Source: a virus. Taken from it: DNA of 64,000 bases. The stretch covers positions 62,001 through 126,000 of the IMG/VR virus record IMGVR_UViG_3300030098_006570, one strand, 5' to 3'. Below are positions 8,961 through 20,343 of the stretch, in pieces (position 1 is the stretch's first letter; each line of letters begins with the position of its first letter). Position numbers and translations under genes: made by a program. The notes under the pieces were generated by a model. The model was not told the DNA's origin. It did no database searches and saw nothing but the letters and a program-made list of their open reading frames with translations.

Positions 8961-11900
8961 CTATCTCTTCTTTTTCCCAGTCGTGCGGCGACGTGTTTTA
9001 CGCTTTGATGACTTTCGCGGCGCTCGATCTCCGTCCACACTAAAGCGAGGAGCAGTATCTACTGGCCTTCGGCGCTCAATCTCCAAGGCCTGAGGCTCAG
9101 GTGTTACCGAGGCCTGGGGGGTGGTGTTGGGGATTGACCCAATCATAGACGCCGGCATCGGGGCGGCACTAATGGTGGGAGTCGTGGGTGCTTCGGGGTT
9201 ATACATAATCGTAGCGGTGCCTGTTGATTGAACATCGCGCGATGCCCACTGGACATCCTGTTCGATCTGTGCTAGTTCTACTAGCGAACAGTAGTCGTAA
9301 GGCCAGTTATAACTATACTTTTCATCAATATATACGGGCATGGAGGCGGTATTAGAAGTTTCCAATGCACGGCGATTACGCTCAAAATCAATAGCGACGC
9401 GTTTCTTGACCTTGAAAACCATCCAGCGGAGATCTGTCGCCTCTCCTAGAAGGAGATCGAGCAGCTCTCTTTCTTCTACAATAACTTCAGAGGTCGTAAA
9501 TTTCGATCCAATTTCAGGCAACAAGTTTTGCCAAATATTCGCGATATCTTGCTGGGACATGTCAGTACCAAATTCAAACACATACATGAGAATCGGGTCT
9601 ACTGTACTAAACTTCGTAAAGTCGAATCGAGGCGGGAAATTATATTTAGACATCATCGCCTTCAAGTTGCGGTAAGCATGAGAATTTTTGTATTTATCCA
9701 TGCTAATAAAACGCCGATTATTCTGGATAATTTCAAAGGGCACGGCAACAACGGCTTCTTCCCAGCGGAACTCCCTTTTTACAGTGCCCACGCGGCGAGA
9801 CGTCACAGGGAACCCTACAAGCTTTGCCAAGGAAAGAGGTGCATCAGCTGCCCCAATGCCGCGGCCGGCCGCGCGCGCCGCAGACTCAGCTTCCGCTAGG
9901 CTTAAAAACACCCCTTCTTTGTCGGCGGAAGGGACACGACCATATTGGTGCCATAGTCCATGGGTCAATACTGTGTCGGCGCCGTCGCTCGTGAAAGGTC
10001 CGCGATGCAACGGATAGGAGGCTGGGGGTGCTGGGTTCCATCCACCAGGTGTCGAGGCGCTTTGAACGTTGAGAATAGGGGTCTCAAACTTACTTTGGAT
10101 GAGCCAGCGGAATTTTTGGTCGACCGTCCCTGAAACAATTTCCCCTAGTGCTTCCGTGAAATTGTAACAAGCGTCCAAATGCATAATCCCAGGACTTGGG
10201 GGCCCATACTGAGCGAGGGTATAACCGGCACCACCCTTCGAAGAAATGCCATAAGGGGCCGCATATCCGGAAGCGGTCACATAAGTCTGAGATGCGCTGT
10301 TCTCCTGACGCATGTAATTGATACTTAGTCCGCCAAATATGTCGGCCAAGGCTGGGCGCCCGTCGTAGGAGGCAGTATACACCAGTTCCGCTTCGGCATA
10401 ACCCCCCATATAAGGCGGAGTTACATGCATATAACTTGGTGTGGCGCCGCCAGAGCCAGAAACACCTACGATGGGCTGCCCAAACGCCGACTGGCGCCTA
10501 TACATGTCAAAAGTTCCATACGCCGGGTCAGTGGGATCTCCGGAGGTTCCGAAGGAGGCAGCGCCCAACTGTGATCTTGCCAGCTTCACCCTCATGGTGT
10601 ACACAGAACCCGATTTAGCTACCCCAAAACTGTCCTCTCGCGCGGAGACAAAAGAACTAAACTTGTCTACGAAAATATCAGAAGCAGCACACAAAAAGTT
10701 GTCGATGGCCAAGCTATACAGCCTGTCTGCTTGGAAAGTCGTCATGTCGACGGACATCTGTTTCGGAGTACCGGACTGCGCGTAGATCCAGGAGTTTGCC
10801 GCCGCCAAACTAACACTTTGCGATGGAGCTGTCGAGTACACAAAGGGGTACTGCGGGGCAGCTCCGGAAAGGGATCCAAGACTTGTGGGACTAAAGAACG
10901 TCTCAGGCTTGTACAAAGTCTCGAAAGGAACGCGATTGATCACATACCCCCTGTTAAGGCCCGTCTGTGCGGCATTGACAACAGCACAGTCTTGCATAAC
11001 TAAGGTTCCCTCCGGAAGTATGACGCGAGAGCGACCGGCGTATCCGGCGGCGGCCGCGGCGTTGCCCGACAACATCGGATCCACTAACTTGCCGTCTTGC
11101 CCATTCACTACGCAGAAATGAGATACCCCAATCCCCGACTTAATAGTGTTGTACAAAATGCCCGGGGAAAACATCATTTCATAGGGAATTGAGGAGACCA
11201 TCTTTTGCGCACCGAGTACACTGCTCGCCTGGAGGATGGTTTTTTGTACAGATTGAGAAAACAGGGTTGCCAACTCTAGGGTGCGCTCAATCGGGAAAAA
11301 CCCCTTATATGGCAGTAACTTCAGAAATGCCTTGCAACTTAAGCTAATCTTGTCACGTGTAATGGTAAGATCCCCGGAACGCTGTTCTTGAAGGTCTTCA
11401 TCAATAACCGAAAAATACTTCATAAAATCGGAGTTACTATACACCTTATAGAAATCTTGCCCACTGCTATTGGGGATTTCGGCACCAGTGAGGCTGAAAA
11501 TGTCATCAATGCTTGCTAAGAAGTCACCCTCTTTTTTCTCAATATAGGTGGACATATGATCGCTAATTCTGAACTCAGGAAGAAGAGAATAATCCTTAGC
11601 ACTGGCGCGGAGTTCCTCTGCATAGGCAGTGGCCTCGTAATATGGCACCAAACCTGCTTGGCGGTAAGCAGTAAAGGGTGCATCACCGGCGATAACTGGC
11701 CGACTGCCGGCCGTCGCGCTAGCAGAGCCAAGGTATATGGGAGTTGAATAAATGGGTCCTGGGCGACGGGTATTGTCGGTTCCGAGGTACTCAGCAGCAG
11801 GGTCTGCAACATACCGAGTATAGTTGGCCTGCAATTCTCCCGCGCCATCATTGATACCAAGAACCGATGAAGTGGAAGCATAATTATTATGCCCATCGAT

Positions 11901-14900
11901 TGGCCAAATACTTTGGCTGGCCGTGGCATATCCCATTGACCCCGTCAGACCTCCTTCGGAGCTTCGGACAGAGCGAATATTATTCCAAATGTTCTTGATA
12001 CTATAATTTGGCCGCATTCGCACAACCCGGCTATAAGCGTTAATATCAGCCGGATAAACACGCTGCTTGTAGTTCGCTACAACACTCAGGCCACTGTTCC
12101 GCGTAAAATCAGTAATGGTCTTGAGTGGCTGATGGTCATCTACTGGTTTACCGAGATTGAGTCGGTTGTTGAGGCCTTCATTGGTGAAATATCCGAGGTT
12201 GTTGGCGTAACTCACCTTTAGTGAAATATTATTTCTAGGGTCTGAATTTTCCGTGTTATCCTGGAATGCAAAATAAACTGGGCGTGCACTGCTTGCAACT
12301 GGGCGCTCTACATAATCCACAAATTGTGTGGGCTTCAGCCCCTCAACATACCCTCGAAGTCCCGAGCGAACCAAGGTGGAGCCCGAATAGACGTAAGACA
12401 TCTTGGGTACCTTGGGGGGCGGCAGAACGGTGCCGATTTTGTTGGCTTTACGGAGAGCGCGCGCCATAGGACTCTCACCCACTCGAATTTGCTTCCAGCT
12501 GGGATATCCATAGGCCCCGTTGCGAGCAAGGTTTAGTGCATTAGTAGCCTTGGCTCGTGGAATATTCACCAAGCGCTGGACGGAAGACGAACCCGCTGTA
12601 TGAGTACGAGTATTGAGGGAATCTTTAACGACCAAATTCAAAGCAGTGAAAGAGCTAGTATAGGGAACACCACTTTCTGAATATGATGCGCCTGACACCA
12701 ACTGCGTCAAACTATTCGCTGTGGTACAGCTGGGGGATTCCAGACCAAAAATAGTTGAACCAAACGCTAAGGAAGCCGTGATCCAAGAATACTGCTGCGT
12801 GGAGCGTGGAATCTGGTGTTGCACATAGAGGTTGTCGTAGACAGTCCCCGTGATATATCCTCCAGAAGCGCTCACAATGCGCTTACGTGGGTTTCTGTTC
12901 GTCTTATGCCACGACGGGATGGTCACGTAGGTAGAAGCCGGCACAGAGCCGTAGGCGGCGTCGTGTCCGAACTGTCCACAATGAAGGGTTGCGCGCTGGT
13001 CCAAACCACGGTTCTTGTCGATCTGGTCAATTACTGTGATAGTTTTTTCTGCCAGTGGGTCAACTGATGCCGATCCCGAAAGGCCATAGTCCAACAGTGA
13101 GAGGTTGTGATAAGGAAGAGCGTTATAGACCGAAAGAGCCTCGTGAGCCGGGTCCATATATCCGAGCGACATCACTTCATAACCAGATCCAGCAAAGCGA
13201 TTTACGAAAACGGTGTGTTGTGAGTTAGAGCCCGTGCGGGAAGGGAGAAGGTAATTAAGGGCGCCCCCCGGGTTTGCGGTATTATTATAAAGAGCCGCGG
13301 GTTCGGGTCTAAGAGCGTTCACGATTGGAGGCGAAACCTCTTTAACTCCCTCCTCATCCGGAGTGCTGCCAAAATTTGTTGGGACGGCTTCGAAGAAGGA
13401 ACCTCCAACTTGATCTACAAAAATGCCACCTGCGGGCGGCTGGCCGGCGTAGTCAAGTCCTAGTTTCCACCAGTTTATTAGGGTCGCGCTACCGCCGAGG
13501 CTGACGGAGGCGAGATCTGGTCGTGTACCCGAATTATACATCGCAGAAACGCCGGCTAAAGTGGGGAGCCCTGTCATTACTGCTACATCGCACATATAGC
13601 CGTTGAACGGATTGGCAAACTGGGCGCTATCGCCTATTTGTGCTCCTGAGTCGAAAGAAACTGTCGTCCAATCAACAGCATCGGTGCCGGCTGCGGCCGT
13701 TGATTCGACACCGTTAATACATATGCTGATGGTCTCGCCGGCTGAAGAGTCGATCGCTCCCTCGGGCACCCTGACTACGACATGATTCCAAGTATAGTCA
13801 GAGACTCCCGAACTGCGCGCATATGAAGTCTTGGGGGCTGCATCTTTGACGTCTGCATAAATGGTATTTACCCCCCCATTGACATAAAGGTATATACTAA
13901 TTCCCTGGGAAGAGAAAATTCCGGATTGAATCGTGCCTATCTGAAAGAGTCTTTTGTTGTTGCTTGGATCAACGGTATTATAATACCAGAAGGCTATGGT
14001 GAAGCCGGTCGTAGCCACGTCGGCGAAGGCAGTACTCCAGTTGTCCTGCGAGCCCGCGTCGAGTCGGGTATCGTCGGCTGCATAAAACTTTAACGATGTG
14101 GGAGGCGATGGAGAAAGCGGCACAAAGAGCGGGAAGCGGCCGCGGGTGGCCAGAGTTTCGGGATAGGGCGCAAAATTGAAAGATTGGTCATTGAAAAATG
14201 GATCATTCAATTCGCGGCCAGCTGTCTGAACAACCTGATAGTTCTTCTCATAGTTGCCAATAATGGTGGAACCGGTTGTCATCTTAATGTTGCGAATGTT
14301 TACCGGTCGCTTGGCATATTCTTCGCGGGCCAAGTTTGCCTTGGGCCTGTTAAGCAAGTAACCACGGGGCGCCGACCCCGACGCTGATGTAGCATCAGGA
14401 TACTGAGGACCTACGATACCCAAGGCCCCGCTTCCCTGAGATACCGCTGCCTCACAAAGTCCCAACTTAAGCATCCACCCTTCAGCGCGAGTGTCACGAC
14501 TATCTAAATTGTTTTTTCCCGGGTTGGAAGCTTTCTGGACGTTGATGTCCTGGTGGCGATACTGCCACCCACCTACGTATTTTTCTGTGAACGGGCCCTG
14601 CAGAGGTATATCGTTAGTGTGTACAATATCGTGATGTAGGTTGGTGATTGTGACGCCAGAATGATAAAGGTTGATAACATCCTGGTTAAATCCGCTCTTT
14701 ACCGAAGAGCTATACAAACTAAATGGCGCCAGAATATTGCCGTCCATCTTGTTTTTAGTGGAGCTTTTATTACCCAAAGGAGCGCCCCGGTTAATATCAG
14801 GGTTGATGCCGAAGCCTAGGCGCTGCTTTAATGTGGGATAATAAATATCATTAGTGTCGATCAGTTGTTCCACATCATCTTGGAAGGACAACATGATATT

Positions 14901-17900
14901 CACGGGAAGGTTAGTTCCCGGTACCAGACGACCAGCGGGCGCTGTGGCGTCCATAACAAAATTCGTGCGCTTATTGGGATGGAATCCAACACCGCCAACC
15001 GTCACACTCCCCTCTGTTCCAAAGCGAACGGGTGAGTCGGCAGCAATATTGCGAGATTTTTCAATAGCCCGGAGGAGATCTTGGCGTACATTGTTAGTTG
15101 TAGCCGAGGTGGCCCCCTTCAATGTAGGGTTCTCGGTTCGGCTAGCCTCAGTCTTCCACCAGTAAGCCTTATCCTTTTGGTTCTTCGACGGGGGTGCGTG
15201 TATAAAGCTCCATTCTTTGGTTCGAATCGGATTGGACGACCCAATCTGGCGACGGAAGTAGGCCGTATTAGCAGATAGTCCGGTACCGGCCGGGAATGAA
15301 TCGGGTGAGTTCATTGCAGTTCCGTCGTTGCCAGTGCCCCAAGTAGAGCCAAATAGTGGATTAGTCTTATCCTCTAAGAAGGGGAACTTACTCTGATACT
15401 TACTTCTCTCTAAAACATGGCTCTCAATCATGGTTCGAACATTAGTCGCAAAATCTGTGGATGCGGGAACAAGTTGCTGCAGCATCACCGTAAGGGCCGA
15501 ATCAAACCACTTATAGAACTCATAAAATTTATCAAAATCGATTTCGGTGTTGGCTACTGTCGCAAAAAACTTTTGTCTCAAGAACTTGAGGCCCTTGTAT
15601 TCGTGGCGGTATCGATTGACGGGAGCGCCGATCAATGTATTCAAGTCCTTGAGGGTTGCAAAGTAATTCAAAATCTCTTCAGAAATATTTTGATACAAAC
15701 TCTTCTCAAAAGCAAAGTAATAATTGATAGGACGTGAATCTATTGTAAACACTTCCTGCTCTGCTTGATTGAACACCTTCACCATTTCTGTTGAATAGAT
15801 ATTTTCAGGCAGCGTCTGGCGCGCGGAAATTACATAATCTTTATCGATGGCCGTCGTAGAGGACGCGGCGAAACCAAAGCCCAGGCCGGCATATTGCTCA
15901 TTGAGCATCCGACCGATCCAACCATTGTTGGCAGTCGCCACAGCATTCGATCCAGACGCCTCATCGGTAACAGTAAATTGGCCTGCGGCGTTGGATCCCG
16001 TATTCTGGCTAAACTCCCAATTGAGCATGAGTGTTTCGAATTCGGGAATCTCTCCGAAGGATGCAGAGGCATTGAAAGGATATGCATAAAAGTGAGGGTT
16101 AAGGGTTCCGGCATTCTGTGTGTCATATGCGTGAGCGGCAAGAGTTGTATCATCAAGATAGTTGAGCCAATAACGGCATGCATTGATCTTCACATCTGAT
16201 CGTTCTAGAACTGAACCCGTGTAGTTGGTGCGGTGGGCGCCTATAAATACGCGCTTGCTGCCTGTTACGAAAGCATACTCGCGGCCGGCACCAGGTGAAG
16301 CCAAAGAACCTGTAAGAGTGAATTCATTAAGAACAACACCAGAATCTATCTGAATACCATGCAGTTCGACCACGTAATCAGTGGGCGTGACCCCAGCCAC
16401 ATTTGTATAAGGGTAACTGTCAGGCCGAACACGAACTGCCAAGTTCCATTGTGTATTGTCGTAAACATCTTCGTAGAGAGCAGACTGCAGGCGAGGAACG
16501 ACAGTCGTCACGCCAGAGGTCCCAGTGAGCATAAATTTCACATTGCTGGAGTTTCTCTCATCTCGGACTGCATAGACCTGGAAGTTCACCACATCTGCTT
16601 GTCCGGTATAGCTGGGCCATCGAGGGGCTGTCTCGGAAATTCCTGCATTTCCGTGAACTCCAAACAAGCTAGAGCTAATGATATTGGTATCTTGATAGCC
16701 TGGACTTGCTACATCTATCTTCTCTGGAAAATATACATCTGTTTCTAGGGTAAAGGCGTATCCATTTCTCAGGTTCTGGGATCCCGAAATATACCCTACT
16801 GTATTAACAGTATCAATGGGATTCTGATACTGGAAGATGGTGGCACTTCCGTTTTCCCCAGTGTTGAAATTAGCAAACTTATCTGGGACGCTAACGTTTT
16901 TGCGGTTGCTGCGCATTTCCGCTTCAACGTCATTGGCATAGAGATTAATTTTGACTATTTCGTCATCAATACCGAAACACCTAATCAGATTGCGGAAAGA
17001 TTTCTCGGTACCCTTAGTTTTGTAAATGTAAGAAAGGTTGTTGTAAATGTTTTGATAAATGGTATTTTTGACATCAAAGAGAGTCTTCTCATAAACCCTA
17101 AACTCCGAGCGATCCGCGAGCTTCTCCAGGACATCAGCATCAAGAAAAATATCAGGCGCAACAAAGCCATGTGAATTCAAAAGGCGCTCGGCATAAGGCA
17201 AAGGCTTTTGCGTTCCGCTTGGGTACTGAACGTCTCGTAATGATGTTAGGGCTCGCGTCTTCAGTTGCAAATCATCGAAGTAACTCGACATAATCTGCAA
17301 AAGATATTTAGCGTTTTGCTGTCCTTCCTCATCCTCTTCCCGAATCCACTGAGGGAGGGAGTTATAGATATTGGCGTTGTTCCCCGCATCGTAGTCGGAG
17401 CCCGAAATCTCCAAAGATGACGAAAGCGCGACTACAGCCGGATGAAAGTTATAGATAATCGGGTCTTTATACTCTTTGATCGCTGCCTGCGAGATTACTA
17501 TTGCAGAGCCGGTATTCCGCGAATTGGCTGTGTATCCAGTCCATGTACCGTTGGTTACTCGACCAGCGTAATCCAACACAGTGCTATCGGTGGCTGTGCG
17601 ACCGGTGATTCCTTCATTGAACTTGTAGTATACCCCCAACAGAGTGTTGACATCTTCCGGCGTGTCAATAAACGGCTCGGGGTCGTCATTGACGCCGCCG
17701 CCCACCTGAGTGAACCAGTAGCGCCCAATTCCCTGTGATGAGCGCTGGGTCTTCCAATACCTGAATTCATCGAGAGAGCCAGAGAGTTTACCGTAGCCTC
17801 CCACGGCGCTGCTGCCCGAGGGTGAAGTGATGAGCGCGCCTATATAAGCCTGCAGGGCGCCTGTGACCTCTTGGAATCCCGAACCTGTGACAATCTCGTT

Positions 17901-18770
17901 ATTCAGGTTCCCGTCGACATAGAACCGGCTTTGGAGGCCTGTCGAACTTGATTTGAAAGTAAATCCATAATGGTGCCATGCGTCGTCGACGACAGACGCG
18001 CTAGTAAAGGTCGAGGCACCCATACTTAGATCATAAACCCCAGTAGTACCCGACAAGAGGGTCACTCGGAAAGGATTGATGCCCGAGGTGGCGCCCGTAA
18101 GCTCAATGCGCAGGCGACCATAGCCGGCCGAGGATGAGGGTGCGCCGTTCCATAAATCAAAAATTACTTCTTTGCGCGTGAGACCGGTTAGGAATTCTTT
18201 CTTTTTGAGCCAGAACTCTACACTGACTCCGTTGCCGGCAATATCATATTTTAGATTGCTCTCGCGGTTTTTATCCGGCTCATAATAATTGGAGCCAGTA
18301 AATCTAGTCGCATAAGGAGTAAGGCCGTTAGGGTTTCCGTGAGGGCCGCCGTAAAAGTGAATGTACTCGGGAGAGGACGATGAGCCATACCCATCAATTA
18401 TGTTTCCAGTGCCCCATCCGTTAGCCGAGAAAATAATATATCCATTTGTCCGCGGATAAAGGTTGTCGTAGATATAAAGATCAATATCTAATGATTCATT
18501 TTCCCACTCTAGACGCTCTCGGCGTGAGCCGTCATAGGGGAAGCTCTGATAAATACGCTTCAGCGCGCTGTCATAATACTCGGCTGCTAAGCCATAACGA
18601 GCAAAGTTTTCCGGCTTTGAAAAATCAACCCGCGGAATAAAGCGCCGCTCTTTGATAATATCTTCGCGATGGTATCCGACAGACTCAACGACGCCACCGA
18701 TTTCCTTACCAGTGAGCCCTGAGACTGAGTTTACTTGCTCCGCAATTTTGAAATAATTCTTGAGCGACAT
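8961..18770 (-). CDS. Giant tail or adhesion protein with two LamG-like domains
   Basis: One uninterrupted 3269-codon frame, the largest in the window. Two concanavalin/LamG-like jelly-roll modules are visible: about residues 175-385 (GVSVEFWLKKK, AWHHYGFTFK, SGSLDEFRYWK) and about 1570-1770 (GFTIAFWYYNT, TWNHVVVRVP, FNGYMCDVAV). Such domains bind glycans or proteins. Between and after them are long Tyr/Ser/Asn/Gly-rich beta-like stretches. The last 30 residues are very basic (KSSKRKTRRRTTGKKKR). It starts at an ATG eight bases after the previous stop. Size, LamG modules and position next to the baseplate wedge genes suggest a host-recognition or tail-tip structure; the exact site on the virion is inferred. 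Confidence 0.75.
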   Translation of the reverse strand: MSLKNYFKIAEQVNSVSGLTGKEIGGVVESVGYHREDIIKERRFIPRVDFSKPENFARYGLAAEYYDSALKRIYQSFPYDGSRRERLEWENESLDIDLYIYDNLYPRTNGYIIFSANGWGTGNIIDGYGSSSSPEYIHFYGGPHGNPNGLTPYATRFTGSNYYEPDKNRESNLKYDIAGNGVSVEFWLKKKEFLTGLTRKEVIFDLWNGAPSSSAGYGRLRIELTGATSGINPFRVTLLSGTTGVYDLSMGASTFTSASVVDDAWHHYGFTFKSSSTGLQSRFYVDGNLNNEIVTGSGFQEVTGALQAYIGALITSPSGSSAVGGYGKLSGSLDEFRYWKTQRSSQGIGRYWFTQVGGGVNDDPEPFIDTPEDVNTLLGVYYKFNEGITGRTATDSTVLDYAGRVTNGTWTGYTANSRNTGSAIVISQAAIKEYKDPIIYNFHPAVVALSSSLEISGSDYDAGNNANIYNSLPQWIREEDEEGQQNAKYLLQIMSSYFDDLQLKTRALTSLRDVQYPSGTQKPLPYAERLLNSHGFVAPDIFLDADVLEKLADRSEFRVYEKTLFDVKNTIYQNIYNNLSYIYKTKGTEKSFRNLIRCFGIDDEIVKINLYANDVEAEMRSNRKNVSVPDKFANFNTGENGSATIFQYQNPIDTVNTVGYISGSQNLRNGYAFTLETDVYFPEKIDVASPGYQDTNIISSSLFGVHGNAGISETAPRWPSYTGQADVVNFQVYAVRDERNSSNVKFMLTGTSGVTTVVPRLQSALYEDVYDNTQWNLAVRVRPDSYPYTNVAGVTPTDYVVELHGIQIDSGVVLNEFTLTGSLASPGAGREYAFVTGSKRVFIGAHRTNYTGSVLERSDVKINACRYWLNYLDDTTLAAHAYDTQNAGTLNPHFYAYPFNASASFGEIPEFETLMLNWEFSQNTGSNAAGQFTVTDEASGSNAVATANNGWIGRMLNEQYAGLGFGFAASSTTAIDKDYVISARQTLPENIYSTEMVKVFNQAEQEVFTIDSRPINYYFAFEKSLYQNISEEILNYFATLKDLNTLIGAPVNRYRHEYKGLKFLRQKFFATVANTEIDFDKFYEFYKWFDSALTVMLQQLVPASTDFATNVRTMIESHVLERSKYQSKFPFLEDKTNPLFGSTWGTGNDGTAMNSPDSFPAGTGLSANTAYFRRQIGSSNPIRTKEWSFIHAPPSKNQKDKAYWWKTEASRTENPTLKGATSATTNNVRQDLLRAIEKSRNIAADSPVRFGTEGSVTVGGVGFHPNKRTNFVMDATAPAGRLVPGTNLPVNIMLSFQDDVEQLIDTNDIYYPTLKQRLGFGINPDINRGAPLGNKSSTKNKMDGNILAPFSLYSSSVKSGFNQDVINLYHSGVTITNLHHDIVHTNDIPLQGPFTEKYVGGWQYRHQDINVQKASNPGKNNLDSRDTRAEGWMLKLGLCEAAVSQGSGALGIVGPQYPDATSASGSAPRGYLLNRPKANLAREEYAKRPVNIRNIKMTTGSTIIGNYEKNYQVVQTAGRELNDPFFNDQSFNFAPYPETLATRGRFPLFVPLSPSPPTSLKFYAADDTRLDAGSQDNWSTAFADVATTGFTIAFWYYNTVDPSNNKRLFQIGTIQSGIFSSQGISIYLYVNGGVNTIYADVKDAAPKTSYARSSGVSDYTWNHVVVRVPEGAIDSSAGETISICINGVESTAAAGTDAVDWTTVSFDSGAQIGDSAQFANPFNGYMCDVAVMTGLPTLAGVSAMYNSGTRPDLASVSLGGSATLINWWKLGLDYAGQPPAGGIFVDQVGGSFFEAVPTNFGSTPDEEGVKEVSPPIVNALRPEPAALYNNTANPGGALNYLLPSRTGSNSQHTVFVNRFAGSGYEVMSLGYMDPAHEALSVYNALPYHNLSLLDYGLSGSASVDPLAEKTITVIDQIDKNRGLDQRATLHCGQFGHDAAYGSVPASTYVTIPSWHKTNRNPRKRIVSASGGYITGTVYDNLYVQHQIPRSTQQYSWITASLAFGSTIFGLESPSCTTANSLTQLVSGASYSESGVPYTSSFTALNLVVKDSLNTRTHTAGSSSVQRLVNIPRAKATNALNLARNGAYGYPSWKQIRVGESPMARALRKANKIGTVLPPPKVPKMSYVYSGSTLVRSGLRGYVEGLKPTQFVDYVERPVASSARPVYFAFQDNTENSDPRNNISLKVSYANNLGYFTNEGLNNRLNLGKPVDDHQPLKTITDFTRNSGLSVVANYKQRVYPADINAYSRVVRMRPNYSIKNIWNNIRSVRSSEGGLTGSMGYATASQSIWPIDGHNNYASTSSVLGINDGAGELQANYTRYVADPAAEYLGTDNTRRPGPIYSTPIYLGSASATAGSRPVIAGDAPFTAYRQAGLVPYYEATAYAEELRASAKDYSLLPEFRISDHMSTYIEKKEGDFLASIDDIFSLTGAEIPNSSGQDFYKVYSNSDFMKYFSVIDEDLQEQRSGDLTITRDKISLSCKAFLKLLPYKGFFPIERTLELATLFSQSVQKTILQASSVLGAQKMVSSIPYEMMFSPGILYNTIKSGIGVSHFCVVNGQDGKLVDPMLSGNAAAAAGYAGRSRVILPEGTLVMQDCAVVNAAQTGLNRGYVINRVPFETLYKPETFFSPTSLGSLSGAAPQYPFVYSTAPSQSVSLAAANSWIYAQSGTPKQMSVDMTTFQADRLYSLAIDNFLCAASDIFVDKFSSFVSAREDSFGVAKSGSVYTMRVKLARSQLGAASFGTSGDPTDPAYGTFDMYRRQSAFGQPIVGVSGSGGATPSYMHVTPPYMGGYAEAELVYTASYDGRPALADIFGGLSINYMRQENSASQTYVTASGYAAPYGISSKGGAGYTLAQYGPPSPGIMHLDACYNFTEALGEIVSGTVDQKFRWLIQSKFETPILNVQSASTPGGWNPAPPASYPLHRGPFTSDGADTVLTHGLWHQYGRVPSADKEGVFLSLAEAESAARAAGRGIGAADAPLSLAKLVGFPVTSRRVGTVKREFRWEEAVVAVPFEIIQNNRRFISMDKYKNSHAYRNLKAMMSKYNFPPRFDFTKFSTVDPILMYVFEFGTDMSQQDIANIWQNLLPEIGSKFTTSEVIVEERELLDLLLGEATDLRWMVFKVKKRVAIDFERNRRALETSNTASMPVYIDEKYSYNWPYDYCSLVELAQIEQDVQWASRDVQSTGTATIMYNPEAPTTPTISAAPMPASMIGSIPNTTPQASVTPEPQALEIERRRPVDTAPRFSVDGDRAPRKSSKRKTRRRTTGKKKR

Positions 18771-18777
18771 GTATTAA

Positions 18778-20343
18778 TTATTCTTCAACTCGAAATTTGA
18801 ACGTTTGGGGCTGTTCAATCCAACTCCCTATACTATCATTATAATATGCTAATTTAATACCATACATGTAGCCAGGGTCCAGAAGTCCCATGTCCAGATC
18901 AAAGTAGTTCCCACTTACATCATATGAAAGATGTGTACAATTATAATCATTGCTTCCTGTGCCGAAAGAGATTACCGTCAGATCATCCACAACTCGGTAG
19001 ATGGAGTAAGACGCACTATTGATAATTTCTGTAGGATTGTTTGCCGTGGCCTTTACATAGATCGTGGGATTCCAATACTTGTTTCTTACAAACGTTCGGA
19101 AGCGCGCTGTTTCGTTCACGCTATAGCTTTTACGCAAATTCCGTATGTTGGTGTTATAATTCAAAGTAGGGGCACTACCATATTTAGGCATCGCGCTAGG
19201 GTAGATGGAACCGGTGAAGAATTCGACCCCATCACTACGGCGCCACACATCATTAATTCCTTCAAAAGGACTCGCGCCGGCCGTCAAGGCAAAACTGCAT
19301 GAATAAATTCCCGTACTAATATAGCTGGCTGTGGCATTCGTGCTTAGTGCCGTCGTAACACCCCCTCCTAAGGGCAGCCGTATCGCGGAGCCCGTCGGTG
19401 CGCCAGTGGCAGAACTGGAATAGAAAGAGGCAGTCAAATTGGCAGCATTTCCTGTGGTGCCAATCCCCGGCAGGTTGACCAGGCGTCCCCGTACGTAATT
19501 ATAAAGATAGATGGAGTTAAGATTATCCGACGCAGGAGCAAAGGAACTTGAAAAATAAAATTGTCCGCGCTGGTCTTTAACGGTGGAGTCCCATCGAGCT
19601 TCAATAACAGGGCGCTTGAAGAAGAACTCCGTTGAACGAGCGAAGAATTTCTTGGTGTAGTAGGTCTGTGTAGCGCCGCCGAGGTTTTGTACCACGCCCG
19701 CTGCTGAGCTAGCAGATGCATAGGCTTCTTCGCTGGACGTGAGAAAAATCCCCACTCCATAGTTGTTGATTCCACCGCCGCCCGGGGTCGCGATCCACTG
19801 TTCAACAAGGCCACTAATATCTAATTCTATATCTTCCCATCCCAAGGGAAAAGTTACTTTATACCTATTACCCGCAGGGTCGGCGCTGGCGGTGGCATAA
19901 TCTCCACCCATATTGGTCCACGCGGTGGTGGTACTCGCCGACATCCAGTTGGATTTTCCAAGATCTTGATAATTATCCATATCAAGTCCCGTACCCTCGA
20001 CCCACTGAGTAGTGATGGGTACAACCTCTAGGGTATACCCTTGCGGCAGGGTCCATGGAGTTTCGGCATTGTACATTCGCAAGAAGAATGAGACTGATCC
20101 CGAAGTCGGCAGCGTACCTGCGCTGCGGGCGGCACTAATCTGGGCGACCGGAAATTGAATTATGGCACGGGACAGTTCTTGGGTGGCGCCGGCTGTCGAA
20201 GATGATAACTGCCCATAAATAGAAAAGATTTCTACAGAATCAGCATACCCCATGTTCGAGCCCGTACCTCGTTGGGTGAGGTTCGACTCCAATGCGTTCG
20301 TGATGGTGTTATCAAGACTAGCTGTGTATCTCAGAATGGCCAT
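18778..20343 (-). CDS. DNRLRE-like beta-sandwich tail or fibre protein
   Basis: A 521-residue protein starting MAILRYTASLDNTITNA. Residues 55-190 follow the pattern of DNRLRE-type extracellular modules: a run RAIIQFPVAQIS, then SVSFFLRMYNA, then LEVVPITTQWVEGTG, then DISGLVEQW. The rest is Ser/Thr/Tyr-rich beta sequence ending EQPQTFKFRVEE. It overlaps the baseplate gp6-like gene by one base (TAATG). Neighbours are the giant LamG protein and baseplate wedge genes, so a fibre or baseplate-periphery role is likely. The DNRLRE assignment is by eye. Confidence 0.65.
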   Translation of the reverse strand: MAILRYTASLDNTITNALESNLTQRGTGSNMGYADSVEIFSIYGQLSSSTAGATQELSRAIIQFPVAQISAARSAGTLPTSGSVSFFLRMYNAETPWTLPQGYTLEVVPITTQWVEGTGLDMDNYQDLGKSNWMSASTTTAWTNMGGDYATASADPAGNRYKVTFPLGWEDIELDISGLVEQWIATPGGGGINNYGVGIFLTSSEEAYASASSAAGVVQNLGGATQTYYTKKFFARSTEFFFKRPVIEARWDSTVKDQRGQFYFSSSFAPASDNLNSIYLYNYVRGRLVNLPGIGTTGNAANLTASFYSSSATGAPTGSAIRLPLGGGVTTALSTNATASYISTGIYSCSFALTAGASPFEGINDVWRRSDGVEFFTGSIYPSAMPKYGSAPTLNYNTNIRNLRKSYSVNETARFRTFVRNKYWNPTIYVKATANNPTEIINSASYSIYRVVDDLTVISFGTGSNDYNCTHLSYDVSGNYFDLDMGLLDPGYMYGIKLAYYNDSIGSWIEQPQTFKFRVEE

